Source: Sulfurovum sp. UBA7648 (GTDB lineage: Bacteria; Campylobacterota; Campylobacteria; Campylobacterales; Sulfurovaceae). Taken from it: a DNA stretch of 32,908 nucleotides. Positions 25,073 through 32,461 of the stretch are shown in pieces. The notes beneath the pieces are model-generated. The model saw nothing but the letters and a program-made list of their open reading frames with translations. It was not told where the DNA came from and did no database searches. Numbering within the stretch: position 1 is the first letter of the stretch; each line of letters begins with the position of its first letter. A program made the position numbers and the translations under genes. The stretch spans positions 73,496 to 106,403 of the forward strand of contig DLIG01000010.1 of NCBI GenBank assembly GCA_002483605.1, written 5' to 3'.

Positions 25073-25506
25073 CTCAAAAGAATACAACTTGGACAGGAAT
25101 TTTGCTGATTTTTTTGCTGTATGGTTTTTTATATATCATTCTTGGGCAAATTGAATGATCATCTATACTTTTGTGACTTTCGCCTCGTTACCACGGTTCC
25201 GTGGGAACGCATACTCGTCCCAAAGTAACTTGTCAGCATTTTCTTACTTAACAATGCAGAAAAAACTTAATTTTCAAGATACCTTTTAAATAGGGGGAAA
25301 GAAGATCAAAGTTTGTAATTCTGCGTATTATCCTTTTTAAACATGTTATTATCAATTTATATTTCATACTTGGCTTGAAGGCAAATGGTATTATTTAATC
25401 AGAATTATTATAGAATCCCACCTAAAATAGGAAAATACAGTACAATGAAGCCATTATCAATTTTTAATAAATATGACATGGAACAAAAGAGTCGCAGGAG
25501 TAAAGA
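25073..25506. other. 434-bp spacer with a second palindromic repeat type
   Basis: No convincing protein gene is seen. A near-perfect palindrome lies at 25187-25208. A 41-codon frame (25385-25510, beginning MVLFNQNYYRIPPK) has a GAAGG site only 3 nt before its ATG, and its TGA overlaps the TTG that opens the RAYT-fragment frame. It matches nothing I know. The rest is AT-rich sequence that may be decayed. Confidence 0.5.
25187..25208. repeat. Palindromic repeat unrelated to the GGGGTCAG REPs
   Basis: GTTACCACGG and CCGTGGGAAC form a ten-pair stem with one mismatch and a two-base loop, inside CTCG...GCATACTCG. The sequence resembles a dispersed CGTTCCCACG-type palindrome I recall from several proteobacterial genomes. 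Only one copy is in this window. Confidence 0.55.
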
Positions 25507-25509
25507 TTG

Positions 25510-25532
25510 AGTTGTCATTTTCACCTGACCCC
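25510..25532 (-). repeat. REP element R5
   Basis: AGTTGTCATTTTCACCTGAC plus three bases, one mismatch from R2 and R6. It is in the same orientation as R6, so it and R6 form a direct pair around the RAYT fragment. Confidence 0.85.
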
Positions 25533-25539
25533 TTTCTCC

Positions 25540-25710
25540 CCAAACGAAGAAAGTCTAAGAAAAATACTTTTAAATGCAAATGATATCAAAGAAAGAAATA
25601 AGCTTATAGTAGAGTGTTATGCTCAAGGCTATTCTCAACACATGATGGCTAAAATATTAAATATATCACAGTCTGCCATATATGGAGCGATAAAGAGGAA
25701 TAAGAAATGA
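25540..25710 (+). pseudogene. RAYT C-terminal fragment (helix-turn-helix only)
   Basis: The segment encodes PNEESLRKIL through IYGAIKRNKK, matching the last 57 or so residues of the nearby RAYT, with a 45-base identical block (25615-25659) and a divergent end (NISQSAIYGAIKRNKK against GLNQATVNRVIKRNSDK). The catalytic HUH and Tyr parts are absent. The frame runs back through REP R5 to a TTG at 25507 that has AGGAG 6 nt upstream, so a 67-residue HTH peptide could be made. It is either a decayed copy or a small DNA-binding regulator of the RAYT. Confidence 0.7.
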
Positions 25711-25732
25711 GTTGTCATTGTCACCTGACCCC
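25710..25732 (-). repeat. REP element R6
   Basis: Identical over 23 bases to R2. It starts at the last base of the RAYT-fragment stop codon and lies 13 bp before the right 44-bp repeat, so REP DNA abuts the island junction. Confidence 0.88.
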
Positions 25733-25745
25733 TTTCTTTTTCTTT

Positions 25746-25789
25746 TAGAGCCTTGCCTTTTTGTACCGGTGTTAGACGGCAGACAAAAG
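25746..25789 (+). repeat. 44-bp direct repeat, right copy (displaced pcm 3' end)
   Basis: 43 of 44 bases match 14610-14653. In the pcm frame the copy reads EPCLFVPVLDGRQK and continues QPNIKLYL to a TAA at 25814-25816. This is the expected structure if the original pcm end was pushed 11.1 kb away by insertion. Confidence 0.9.
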
Positions 25790-25851
25790 CAACCAAACAT
25801 CAAGCTATATTTATAAAATATCTATTTTTAGTCCTTTTTTAGCTCTTTAAG

Positions 25852-25857
25852 TATATT
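25852..25857 (+). promoter_or_regulatory. Possible -10 box (TATATT) for corA
   Basis: TATATT lies 30 bp before the GTG chosen for corA. Transcription would start near 25864, after the ATG at 25861, which supports the GTG start. Confidence 0.35.
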
Positions 25858-25887
25858 ATTATGTCAATGTATAGCAAAGGAGACTTC

Positions 25888-26841
25888 GTGGTAAGATGTT
25901 ACATCAAAACTGGGAACAGGCTTGAAGTTATAAAAAACTTAGAATTGCTCCAAGAATCCAAACAGCAAAGCAATGTTATTTGGATCGATATGCTTCGCCC
26001 CACACGCAAAGAAGTTGTTGCTATAGAAGAGATGTTTGACATAGAGTTCCCTACAAAGCAAGAGAGTGAAGAGATAGAGATAAGCTCGAGATATTGGGAA
26101 GAAGATAAAAGAGTAGAGATAAATAGCTATTTTTTGATCACAAACGACCCAAATCCATATAACGAAACAGTTTCTTTTATCCTTCAGGGCAAAATACTTT
26201 TTTCTATCAGATATAAAGAGCTTTCTTCGTTTGATAAATTTAATAAACAACTTATTTCATCACCAAAAGAATTCAAAGACGGGTTTGATATTTTTTGCCA
26301 AATTATTGACATTCGTATCGATGCGGATGCCGACGCAATTGAAAATTTATCTAAAGAGATAGCCAAACTCAGAAGACACGTCTTTTCTGATTATACAAAT
26401 GATGACGAAGAGATATTGGAAAAAATCTCTGCATTTGAAGACCTCAATATGAAGATCAGAGAAAATCTTACAGATAAACAGCGTATATTGACCTCCTTGC
26501 TTAAATCCACCGTTTATAGGTCGGCAACTGACGATATTATCATCATGCTCAAAGATATTAAGTCTCTTATAGAGCATACGGATTTTAATTTCGAGAGGCT
26601 AGACTATCTGCAAAATATCTTTGTAGGTATGTTGAATATTGAACAAAACAAAACAGTCAAGATCTTTACGCTTGTAAATGTCATTTTCTTGCCGCCTACA
26701 CTAATTGCGAGCATATACGGAATGAACTTTCAGTTTATGCCGGAGCTTAGTTGGAAATACGGCTATGCAGTTGCTGCCATACTGATGGTACTGTCTTCGA
26801 TAACTCCTTTGTATATATTCAAGAAAAAAGGGTGGATGTAG
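25888..26841 (+). CDS. corA: CorA-family divalent cation (Mg2+/Co2+) channel
   Basis: CorA is a pentameric inner-membrane channel for Mg2+ influx. The protein has an acidic cytoplasmic domain with long helices (about 130-250), two C-terminal membrane spans and the signature GMN at 278-280 (SIYGMNF) between them, ending in the basic KKKGWM. I choose the GTG at 25888 (317 residues): AAAGGAG lies 5 nt upstream, whereas the in-frame ATG at 25861 has no ribosome site. The next gene starts 1 bp after the stop. It is the first gene to the right of the proposed island, so it was probably the direct neighbour of pcm. Confidence 0.93.
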   Translation: MVRCYIKTGNRLEVIKNLELLQESKQQSNVIWIDMLRPTRKEVVAIEEMFDIEFPTKQESEEIEISSRYWEEDKRVEINSYFLITNDPNPYNETVSFILQGKILFSIRYKELSSFDKFNKQLISSPKEFKDGFDIFCQIIDIRIDADADAIENLSKEIAKLRRHVFSDYTNDDEEILEKISAFEDLNMKIRENLTDKQRILTSLLKSTVYRSATDDIIIMLKDIKSLIEHTDFNFERLDYLQNIFVGMLNIEQNKTVKIFTLVNVIFLPPTLIASIYGMNFQFMPELSWKYGYAVAAILMVLSSITPLYIFKKKGWM

Positions 26842-26842
26842 T

Positions 26843-27538
26843 TTGACTTCTTTTTTCAAATGGTTTCAAAATAACTCAGGCAAAGTACTTTTTGTTTTTG
26901 TTTCGCTTTTTGTCGTTTTGCTGACCTATGTTTTGTATAATGTGCCTGTAATAGGTCTTGAAAATAAACTTTTGTACCTTTTAAAACGATACGGATACGC
27001 TATTTTATTCATCTGGAGTATCTTAGAGGGCGAAATAGGGCTTGTCATGGGGGGATTGTTGTGCCATTCTGGGGACATGAATCTTTTTTTGGCTATTTTT
27101 GTTGCAGGTATTGGGGCATTTGTGGGAGATCAGATATATTTTTATATAGGCAGGTACAATAAAGCCTATATAAATAAAAAATTTGCACACCACAGTAGAA
27201 AATTTGCTCTAGCGACGCTTATGCTTCGCAAGTATGGCATAGGGATCATTTTTATACAGCGATATATGTACGGTATGCGGACGATCCTTCCTATCTCGAT
27301 AGGATTGACTAGATACAGTGCCAAAAAATTTGGCATCATAAATCTTATAAGCGCTTGGTGTTGGGCTGCTCTTACGATAGTGCCGGTATGGTATTTTGGC
27401 AAAGAGATAATAGCGCTATTCCATTTGGTAATAGCACATTGGTATTATGCTATTCCTGTCCTTGCTGTCGGTTTGGGATTGGCGTATAGAGCATATCGCA
27501 AATATTTAAATAATAAAATGCAAAATTTAAACGTATGA
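26843..27538 (+). CDS. DedA-family (SNARE-associated) inner-membrane protein
   Basis: The 231-residue protein has several hydrophobic spans and the DedA signature region YGIGIIFIQRYMYGMRTILP and SIGLTRYSAKKF. An acidic segment (LEGEIGLVMGG) lies near the re-entrant loop. DedA proteins are known or proposed to flip undecaprenyl phosphate or phospholipids and to keep the proton gradient. The start is TTG 26843, 7 nt after GGTGG and 1 bp after the corA stop, so translation is likely coupled. A terminator hairpin overlaps its stop codon. Confidence 0.87.
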   Translation: MTSFFKWFQNNSGKVLFVFVSLFVVLLTYVLYNVPVIGLENKLLYLLKRYGYAILFIWSILEGEIGLVMGGLLCHSGDMNLFLAIFVAGIGAFVGDQIYFYIGRYNKAYINKKFAHHSRKFALATLMLRKYGIGIIFIQRYMYGMRTILPISIGLTRYSAKKFGIINLISAWCWAALTIVPVWYFGKEIIALFHLVIAHWYYAIPVLAVGLGLAYRAYRKYLNNKMQNLNV

Positions 27539-27563
27539 TATAAGCTATACGTTTATTATTTTT
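27528..27563 (+). terminator. Terminator hairpin after the DedA gene
   Basis: TAAACGTAT (27528-27536) and ATACGTTTA (27547-27555) form nine base pairs around a ten-base loop, followed by TTATTTTT. The stem overlaps the stop codon. It should separate corA-dedA from the next pair. Confidence 0.65.
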
Positions 27564-27579
27564 AACAAAGGAGAAATAG

Positions 27580-27960
27580 ATGAATTTTGACAAACTCATA
27601 AGCGGATTTTTTATCATTTTGGCAATGACATTGAATTTTGGTTTTTTTTACGGTGACTTGAGCGACATAAACCTTCATAGTAAATATGAGCTTTTTGCTG
27701 CAATAGTAATCAATCTTATAGCGACTACGCTGAAAATAGGCGATAAAACACAAATCGGTTCGGTACTGCTCGCAACATCTCTTGTCGCAGATATTCAACT
27801 GATAGCCGCTGCTACTATTTGGACTATTGTCTACTATGTTGTGGGTTCATTGGATGCTCATGTAACATCTGTTGTTGTTTCGCTTTCTGGTGGTGCTTTA
27901 TTGGCAAATATTACTTCAGTTATACTCTATCTTGGAGAGACTCTCAAGTCAAAAAGGTAA
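27580..27960 (+). CDS. Small membrane protein, DUF6394-like
   Basis: The 126 residues form about four membrane helices (FFIILAMTLNFGFF, LFAAIVINLIATTL, a central pair, and VVSLSGGALLANITSVILYL) with few charges between. It resembles a Campylobacterota-restricted family that I recall as DUF6394; no function is known. AAAGGAG precedes the ATG. It lies 6 bp before the K+-channel gene, so it may be an accessory subunit of that channel (inference from position only). Confidence 0.7.
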   Translation: MNFDKLISGFFIILAMTLNFGFFYGDLSDINLHSKYELFAAIVINLIATTLKIGDKTQIGSVLLATSLVADIQLIAAATIWTIVYYVVGSLDAHVTSVVVSLSGGALLANITSVILYLGETLKSKR

Positions 27961-27966
27961 GCAAGC

Positions 27967-29631
27967 ATGAAAAATTCATCGCTTTGGCTTTTGCTCCAAA
28001 AAATGAGGGTGCCCTTTATTGTAATTGTTGTTACATATACTATTGCAATAGCAGGATTGATATCACTTGATGGGATCGAGGTAGACGGAGAGATCTATCG
28101 CATGACTATCTTTGATGCGTTTTATTTCGTTACTTATACGGCTACAACTATTGGTTTTGGAGAAGTGCCTTATACATTTTCTTATCCACAGCGCATGTGG
28201 GTATCTGCTTTGATATATATTACTGTTATCGGTTGGTTTTATGGCATAGGATCCCTTCTTTCTATATTGCAAGATAAGCTATTTATCAGTGAGATCAAAA
28301 AGACCTCTTTTCGGAAAAAAGTTAGAAAAATCAGAGAGGATTTTTTTATCATTCTTGGCTATAACAATGTCACAAAAAAGATAGTTGGAAAGATGCTCGC
28401 ACAAGGATACAGAGTAGTGGTAATTGAAAAAAATCCAGATAGAGCAAACGAGTTAGTGCTTGAAAATTATGTCCCGTCCGTTCCTATCCTTGAAGCTGAT
28501 ATTTATGATCCAAAAGCATTGGAGCTGGCGGGTATTAAGTCAAAGTATTGCAAAGGATTAGTTTCTTTATTTGAAAATGACAATCTCAATCTCAAAATCG
28601 CGATAACCGCTAAAATACTCAATTCAAAGATTCCCTTAGCCATCAAATCAACCACCAAATATATGACAGAAAATCTCGAAGATCTCGGTGTTGAGATCAT
28701 TGAAAATCCTTTTGAGATCATTTCGCAGCAAATTCAAATGCTGCTTACCGCACCATCCTTGTATAAACTGGTTAGATGGATGCATGGAAGAGGAGATTTG
28801 AGGACAACCTCTTTTCATCTTCCTGAGGGTAAATATATTATTTGCGGATACGGCAGAATGGGACATGAGATAAAAAATGTATTAGAAAAAAACAATATCG
28901 AAGCAGTTTTTATAGAGATGGATGCTACCAAGAAAAATACTTTCAGCAAGAAAGAACAAGGCGAAATACTTTTTAAAGATGCAGACGATAAAGATGTTTT
29001 ACTGCAAGCTGGGACAGAGGATGCTGTAGCCATCATAGCCGGTTCAAAAGATGATACTACAAATCTTTCTTTGCTTTCTATTGCTCGTAAAATCAATCCA
29101 AACATTGTAACCATAGCAAGAGAAAATGAAATAGAAAATCAAGCCTTATTTAGTTATGCGAATATAAATTATGTATTTATGCCTTCTCGCTTACTGATCT
29201 ATAAGACTATAGCCGCACTTATAGATCCGATCGTCGATAAATTTATTGCCCATGCAATAAAACAAGATGAGATGTGGGCTAAAGAATTGCTTGGTATACT
29301 TAAGGCCAAGGTCGGCGATAATCCGACAATATATAAACTTTTTGTTGATGATCAGCATGCTCGAGCATTAGTAGAAAGAATCAAGCGACAAGAGTCAATT
29401 AAGCTAGAAACATTGACAAGGTCAAGAGCCGACAGGGATAAGTATAATCCTATTGTGGCTTTGTTGCTTCTTAGAAAAGATGAGTTGTATCTATTGCCTG
29501 ATATGAGCGAAATTACACTTGAATATGGAGATCAAATACTTTTTGCTTCACATCGCGATGCCATAGAAGACATAGAATATATCGCTGAAAATATTCACGA
29601 ACTTGCATATGTGCTTGGAGAGAGGAATTAG
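27967..29631 (+). CDS. Two-helix K+ channel with two RCK/TrkA-N domains
   Basis: The 554 residues begin with two membrane helices (about 16-32 and 74-100) flanking the pore helix and selectivity filter TATTIGFGE (TIGFG at 61-65). Two Rossmann-type RCK domains follow, at about 125-240 (FIILGYNNV) and 288-410 (YIICGYGRMGHEI), then a TrkA-C-like end. The second domain keeps the GxGxxG nucleotide-binding pattern; the first is degenerate (GYNNVT). It should be a ligand-gated potassium channel of the inner membrane. TIGFG in place of TVGYG suggests altered selectivity, but this variant is common in bacteria. Its 3' end overlaps the convergent thioredoxin gene by 4 bp. Confidence 0.88.
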   Translation: MKNSSLWLLLQKMRVPFIVIVVTYTIAIAGLISLDGIEVDGEIYRMTIFDAFYFVTYTATTIGFGEVPYTFSYPQRMWVSALIYITVIGWFYGIGSLLSILQDKLFISEIKKTSFRKKVRKIREDFFIILGYNNVTKKIVGKMLAQGYRVVVIEKNPDRANELVLENYVPSVPILEADIYDPKALELAGIKSKYCKGLVSLFENDNLNLKIAITAKILNSKIPLAIKSTTKYMTENLEDLGVEIIENPFEIISQQIQMLLTAPSLYKLVRWMHGRGDLRTTSFHLPEGKYIICGYGRMGHEIKNVLEKNNIEAVFIEMDATKKNTFSKKEQGEILFKDADDKDVLLQAGTEDAVAIIAGSKDDTTNLSLLSIARKINPNIVTIARENEIENQALFSYANINYVFMPSRLLIYKTIAALIDPIVDKFIAHAIKQDEMWAKELLGILKAKVGDNPTIYKLFVDDQHARALVERIKRQESIKLETLTRSRADRDKYNPIVALLLLRKDELYLLPDMSEITLEYGDQILFASHRDAIEDIEYIAENIHELAYVLGERN

Positions 29632-29864
29632 AAGGTCTTTAATATCTTTAAAACTTCATCAACACTCAAAAGCTTACCGGTGCTTTTAACAACCCCATCT
29701 ATGACAAGTGCCGGCGTGCTAACAATATTATATTTCATAATTTCTACGATATCATCCACTTTTACGACCTCGTGAAACCCACCAATTTTGCTTACAGCTT
29801 GTTTTACCGCCTCTTCGAGTGCTTTACATTTTGCACAACCAGTGCCAAGTATTTCTATTTTCAT
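29628..29864 (-). CDS. Mini-thioredoxin (redox-active disulfide protein)
   Basis: The 78-residue protein has the CxxC pair C10/C13 in TGCAKCK, a cis-Pro loop STPALVIDG and the small thioredoxin/glutaredoxin fold of the COG0526/TIGR00412 type. There is no signal peptide, so it is cytoplasmic. Such proteins often accompany ArsP_1-type permeases. The ATG overlaps the stop of the rhodanese gene (ATGA), and it is the last gene of the arsC operon. It may recycle ArsC or handle metal-thiol complexes (inference). Confidence 0.85.
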   Translation of the reverse strand: MKIEILGTGCAKCKALEEAVKQAVSKIGGFHEVVKVDDIVEIMKYNIVSTPALVIDGVVKSTGKLLSVDEVLKILKTF

Positions 29865-30307
29865 TTTGTTTTCTCCTTATTTAATTCATCTATAAACTCT
29901 TCGGCATTATCTCCTTTAAGATAATCTGTTGTTTTTAGTAAACCATCACTTAGATATCTTGCATTATAACCTTTTAATTTTAGATAAAGTCTAGCCATAT
30001 TTGCTCTATCGTTGTGCGGGCAAGCTGTAATTATTAGCTTATCTTTTGGAAGTTCGCCTAATCTTTTTGGCAATTCATTCAGCGGTATATGCTTTGCAAA
30101 TCCCATATTCCATGCTTGATGTTCTTTATATGTACGGATATCGACCAAGATAGCCTTGCCTTCTTCTAGCATATTTAGCATATCTGGTGTTTGTATTTTC
30201 ATCTCATTTCGCTCTTTGGCATTAAATTTTGATAAATATTTATCAAAATTATCCGCTCCAAATAAAACTATACAAGATAAACATAATCCTAAAATAATCT
30301 TCTTCAT
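29861..30307 (-). CDS. Periplasmic rhodanese-like protein
   Basis: The 148 residues start with a signal peptide (KKIILGLCLSCIVLFGA). A single rhodanese domain has ILVDIRTYKEHQAWNMGFAKHIPL and the active loop CPHNDR, with C96 and R101 at the spacing of a sulfurtransferase. YLSDGLL near 119 is typical. It should act in the periplasm on a sulfur or thiol substrate. Its start codon touches the end of the permease gene (1-bp overlap) and its end overlaps the thioredoxin gene, so all three are coupled. Confidence 0.85.
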   Translation of the reverse strand: MKKIILGLCLSCIVLFGADNFDKYLSKFNAKERNEMKIQTPDMLNMLEEGKAILVDIRTYKEHQAWNMGFAKHIPLNELPKRLGELPKDKLIITACPHNDRANMARLYLKLKGYNARYLSDGLLKTTDYLKGDNAEEFIDELNKEKTK

Positions 30308-31275
30308 CAGTTGCCTCCTAAAATAAAATTGAATAGATACCCAACCAGAAGTATCCCGAACCCAACTATACCAAAAAATATCCCTATAAGCCTGATGTGC
30401 AATATCCTTTTGAGTATCATAGCTTCAGGCAAAGATAGAGCTGTAACTGCCATCATAAAACTGAGTGCCGTACCCATAAGCATACCTTTTGATGTGAGCA
30501 CCTCAACGAGTGGCATTACACCGGCTGCATTTGAGTACATCGGAATCCCCATCGCAACCGCCAAAGGTACTGCGTACCATGCATCTCCACCTGCATATTT
30601 GGCAATAAAATCAGCCGGCACAAACCCATGGATAAATGCACCTATCCCAACCCCAGCTATGACATAGAGATAGATTTTTTTGAAGATATCAACAGTATAG
30701 TCCCACGCTTCATTGACTCTTTGTTTAATGCTTGATTCAATTTTAATATTCTCAAGCTCTCCTTCCATTGGCGTGACTGGTATGAGTATATATTTCTCCA
30801 ATTTCATTTTGCCAATGATATACCCACCAAGTATAGCTACAAGTAACCCAAGAGCAATGTAGAGTGCGGTTATCTGCCATCCAAAAAGACCAAAAAGCAT
30901 TGCAATGGCTATCTCATTGTTCAGTGGCGCAGAAATGAGAAAACTGAAAGTTATCCCTATTGGAATTCTAGCCTGCATAAACCCTAAAAATAACGGAATA
31001 GCAGAACAGCTGCAAAAAGGCGTAATAATACCAAAAAGCGCCGCTAAAATATTCCCGTTGAATTCACTTTTGCCCTGCAGATAAACTCTTACCTTTTCTG
31101 TATTGAAATAAGTCCTAAGAAAACTTACTAAAAAAATAATGGCAACCAAAAGAATAAAAATCTTTATCGTGTCATAGATAAAAAAATGCAGAGCCTCGCC
31201 CATCTGACTTTTGTGTGCAAGTCCTAAAATATCAAAGACAAAATATCCGCTAAGTTTTTCCCACCAATCAAACAT
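30307..31275 (-). CDS. ArsP_1/DUF318-family permease
   Basis: This 322-residue inner-membrane protein has about eight to ten spans and the family motif TPFCSCSAIPLF with C88 and C90, with a second conserved element GIPMYSNAAGVMPL. Relatives include ArsP, an exporter of trivalent organoarsenicals. Close ties to a thioredoxin and arsC favour an arsenic or thiol-metalloid substrate, but the substrate is not proven by sequence. The frame extends to 31302, but the ATG at 31273-31275 has AGGAG 5 nt upstream and avoids overlap with the cation exporter gene. Confidence 0.85.
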   Translation of the reverse strand: MFDWWEKLSGYFVFDILGLAHKSQMGEALHFFIYDTIKIFILLVAIIFLVSFLRTYFNTEKVRVYLQGKSEFNGNILAALFGIITPFCSCSAIPLFLGFMQARIPIGITFSFLISAPLNNEIAIAMLFGLFGWQITALYIALGLLVAILGGYIIGKMKLEKYILIPVTPMEGELENIKIESSIKQRVNEAWDYTVDIFKKIYLYVIAGVGIGAFIHGFVPADFIAKYAGGDAWYAVPLAVAMGIPMYSNAAGVMPLVEVLTSKGMLMGTALSFMMAVTALSLPEAMILKRILHIRLIGIFFGIVGFGILLVGYLFNFILGGN

Positions 31276-31286
31276 AAATACTCCTC

Positions 31287-32186
31287 TTAATGTGTATGGC
31301 AACTGATATCATCTAAATGATAATTTGTGCTTTCTGGTTGAATGATAAAATGAGTAATACCTTGCTTGCAAACTCTTTCTCTTATGCTTTCGATAACTTT
31401 TTCGATCTCGCTTAACAATAAATCATTTTTAAGAACTATATGAACCGACCCATATGATTCTTTAGAGTTTGGACGATAAAGATGCAGGTCATGAATCGAT
31501 AAAATCTCATTAGATTGCATTATTAATTCTTCTATGCTTTTTATATTATAACTGTTTGAATCCATTAGAGATAAAAATGAATTTTTAAGGATCGGAAAAT
31601 TTGCCACCATAACATAAATACTAAAAATCATAGACAACAAGGAATCTATAAAGTTTATGCCATAAAAATACATGATTACCCCACCTGCAACAACACTTAA
31701 AGAGACCAATGCATCGCCTAGCATATGAAAATAAGCTGATTTGATATTCATATCTTCATGTTCATGATGATGTTTGATATTTTTCTGATTTAGAAGCCAT
31801 GTGCTAAAACCATTTACAAATAAAGCTATTAATGAAGCAAAGATAACAACCGGCGCATTTATATCTATTGGATTTAAAAATCTATCAATAGATTCTACAA
31901 ATATAAATATCATAGTAATGGATAAAAAAATCGAGTTTATAAAAGCTGCCATAGATTCTGCCCTGATATATCCGAAAGTCATTGTTACGGTTGCTTTTTT
32001 TGGCCCATAAATAATAGCCACCAATGTAATGAATAGTGCCAAGACATCACCTAAATTGTGAAAAGCATCAGCTATAAGAGCCATAGAACCGCTATAAATC
32101 CCAGCAATTATTTCAGAAACTATAAGAGTAATGTTTAAGAGTATTACCCTTTGTATAGTCGTTTTTTTATTTGTTATACTTTGCAC
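31287..32186 (-). CDS. Cation diffusion facilitator (CzcD/ZitB-like)
   Basis: The 299 residues form six membrane helices and a C-terminal cytoplasmic domain. The transport site is H43/D47 in helix 2 (DAFHNLGD, with D40) and H154/D158 in helix 5 (HMLGD), the HD-HD pattern of Zn2+/Cd2+ exporters. A short His-rich loop (HHHEHED at 139-145) lies between helices 4 and 5. It should exchange cytoplasmic Zn2+, Cd2+ or a similar ion for protons. Its start overlaps the end of the Cys-rich gene by 13 bp. The last residues (DDISCHTH) are a possible additional metal site. Confidence 0.9.
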   Translation of the reverse strand: MQSITNKKTTIQRVILLNITLIVSEIIAGIYSGSMALIADAFHNLGDVLALFITLVAIIYGPKKATVTMTFGYIRAESMAAFINSIFLSITMIFIFVESIDRFLNPIDINAPVVIFASLIALFVNGFSTWLLNQKNIKHHHEHEDMNIKSAYFHMLGDALVSLSVVAGGVIMYFYGINFIDSLLSMIFSIYVMVANFPILKNSFLSLMDSNSYNIKSIEELIMQSNEILSIHDLHLYRPNSKESYGSVHIVLKNDLLLSEIEKVIESIRERVCKQGITHFIIQPESTNYHLDDISCHTH

Positions 32187-32452
32187 GAATTATCTTTATC
32201 GTTAGAAATCAAACATTTTTGCATCATGGGGGCAATGGTTTGCATCGCAATATTGCCTGTTATTTTTATCTCTGCTCCATCTTCATGTGAGCAAACTTCG
32301 ATACTTTCAATCTTCTCCATTATATCCTGACTGCAATCACAGCTGCAATTCCCATCTTTACAATCATTAACTTTTTTATTTAGCTCTTCAGCATTAAATC
32401 CATTAATGATAGCACTAAAGCCTTTTGTGTTTTTTTTAAATTTTATATTCAT
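32174..32452 (-). CDS. Small Cys-rich protein of unknown function
   Basis: The 92-residue protein is acidic and has six cysteines: four packed in DCKDGNCSCDCSQD (about 30-43... C31, C36, C38, C40), and others in EVCSHEDG and MQKCLI, plus one near the end (NSCKV). There is no signal peptide or membrane span. I do not recognise the family. Its position between arsC (9 bp upstream) and a metal exporter suggests a soluble thiolate metal binder or chaperone handing ions to the exporter, but this is inference. TCTCC-type ribosome sequence (AAGGAGATAAA) precedes the ATG. Confidence 0.65.
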   Translation of the reverse strand: MNIKFKKNTKGFSAIINGFNAEELNKKVNDCKDGNCSCDCSQDIMEKIESIEVCSHEDGAEIKITGNIAMQTIAPMMQKCLISNDKDNSCKV

Positions 32453-32461
32453 TTTATCTCC

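Larger units (their letters stand above)
14654..25745. mobile_element. Putative 11.1-kb genomic island (TPS locus plus RAYT/REP)
   Basis: The block between the two 44-bp repeats holds tpsB, tpsA, two lipoprotein genes, a broken orphan effector tail, a RAYT transposase with six REP copies, and a RAYT fragment. Everything outside is housekeeping or transport genes. No integrase, recombinase or conjugation gene is present, so the element is either a cargo remnant or entered by homologous recombination. The limits are set only by the repeats. Confidence 0.55.

Noticed and set aside
25385..25510. 41-codon ORF in the spacer before REP R5
   Set aside because: Ribosome site too close to the ATG and no recognisable feature; kept only as a note in the spacer entry.
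23637..25732. Repeats resembling a CRISPR array
   Set aside because: Copies alternate in orientation, spacing is irregular (tens to several hundred bases), and they flank a RAYT transposase. They are REP elements.
14654..25745. Integrase or tRNA-based attachment site for the island
   Set aside because: No integrase-like protein and no tRNA gene is visible; the repeat lies in the pcm coding end, so the integration mechanism stays unassigned.
28182..28190. TTATCCACA, a perfect E. coli-type DnaA box
   Set aside because: A single copy inside the K+-channel gene with no AT-rich unwinding region or other boxes nearby; a 9-mer is expected by chance at about this rate.
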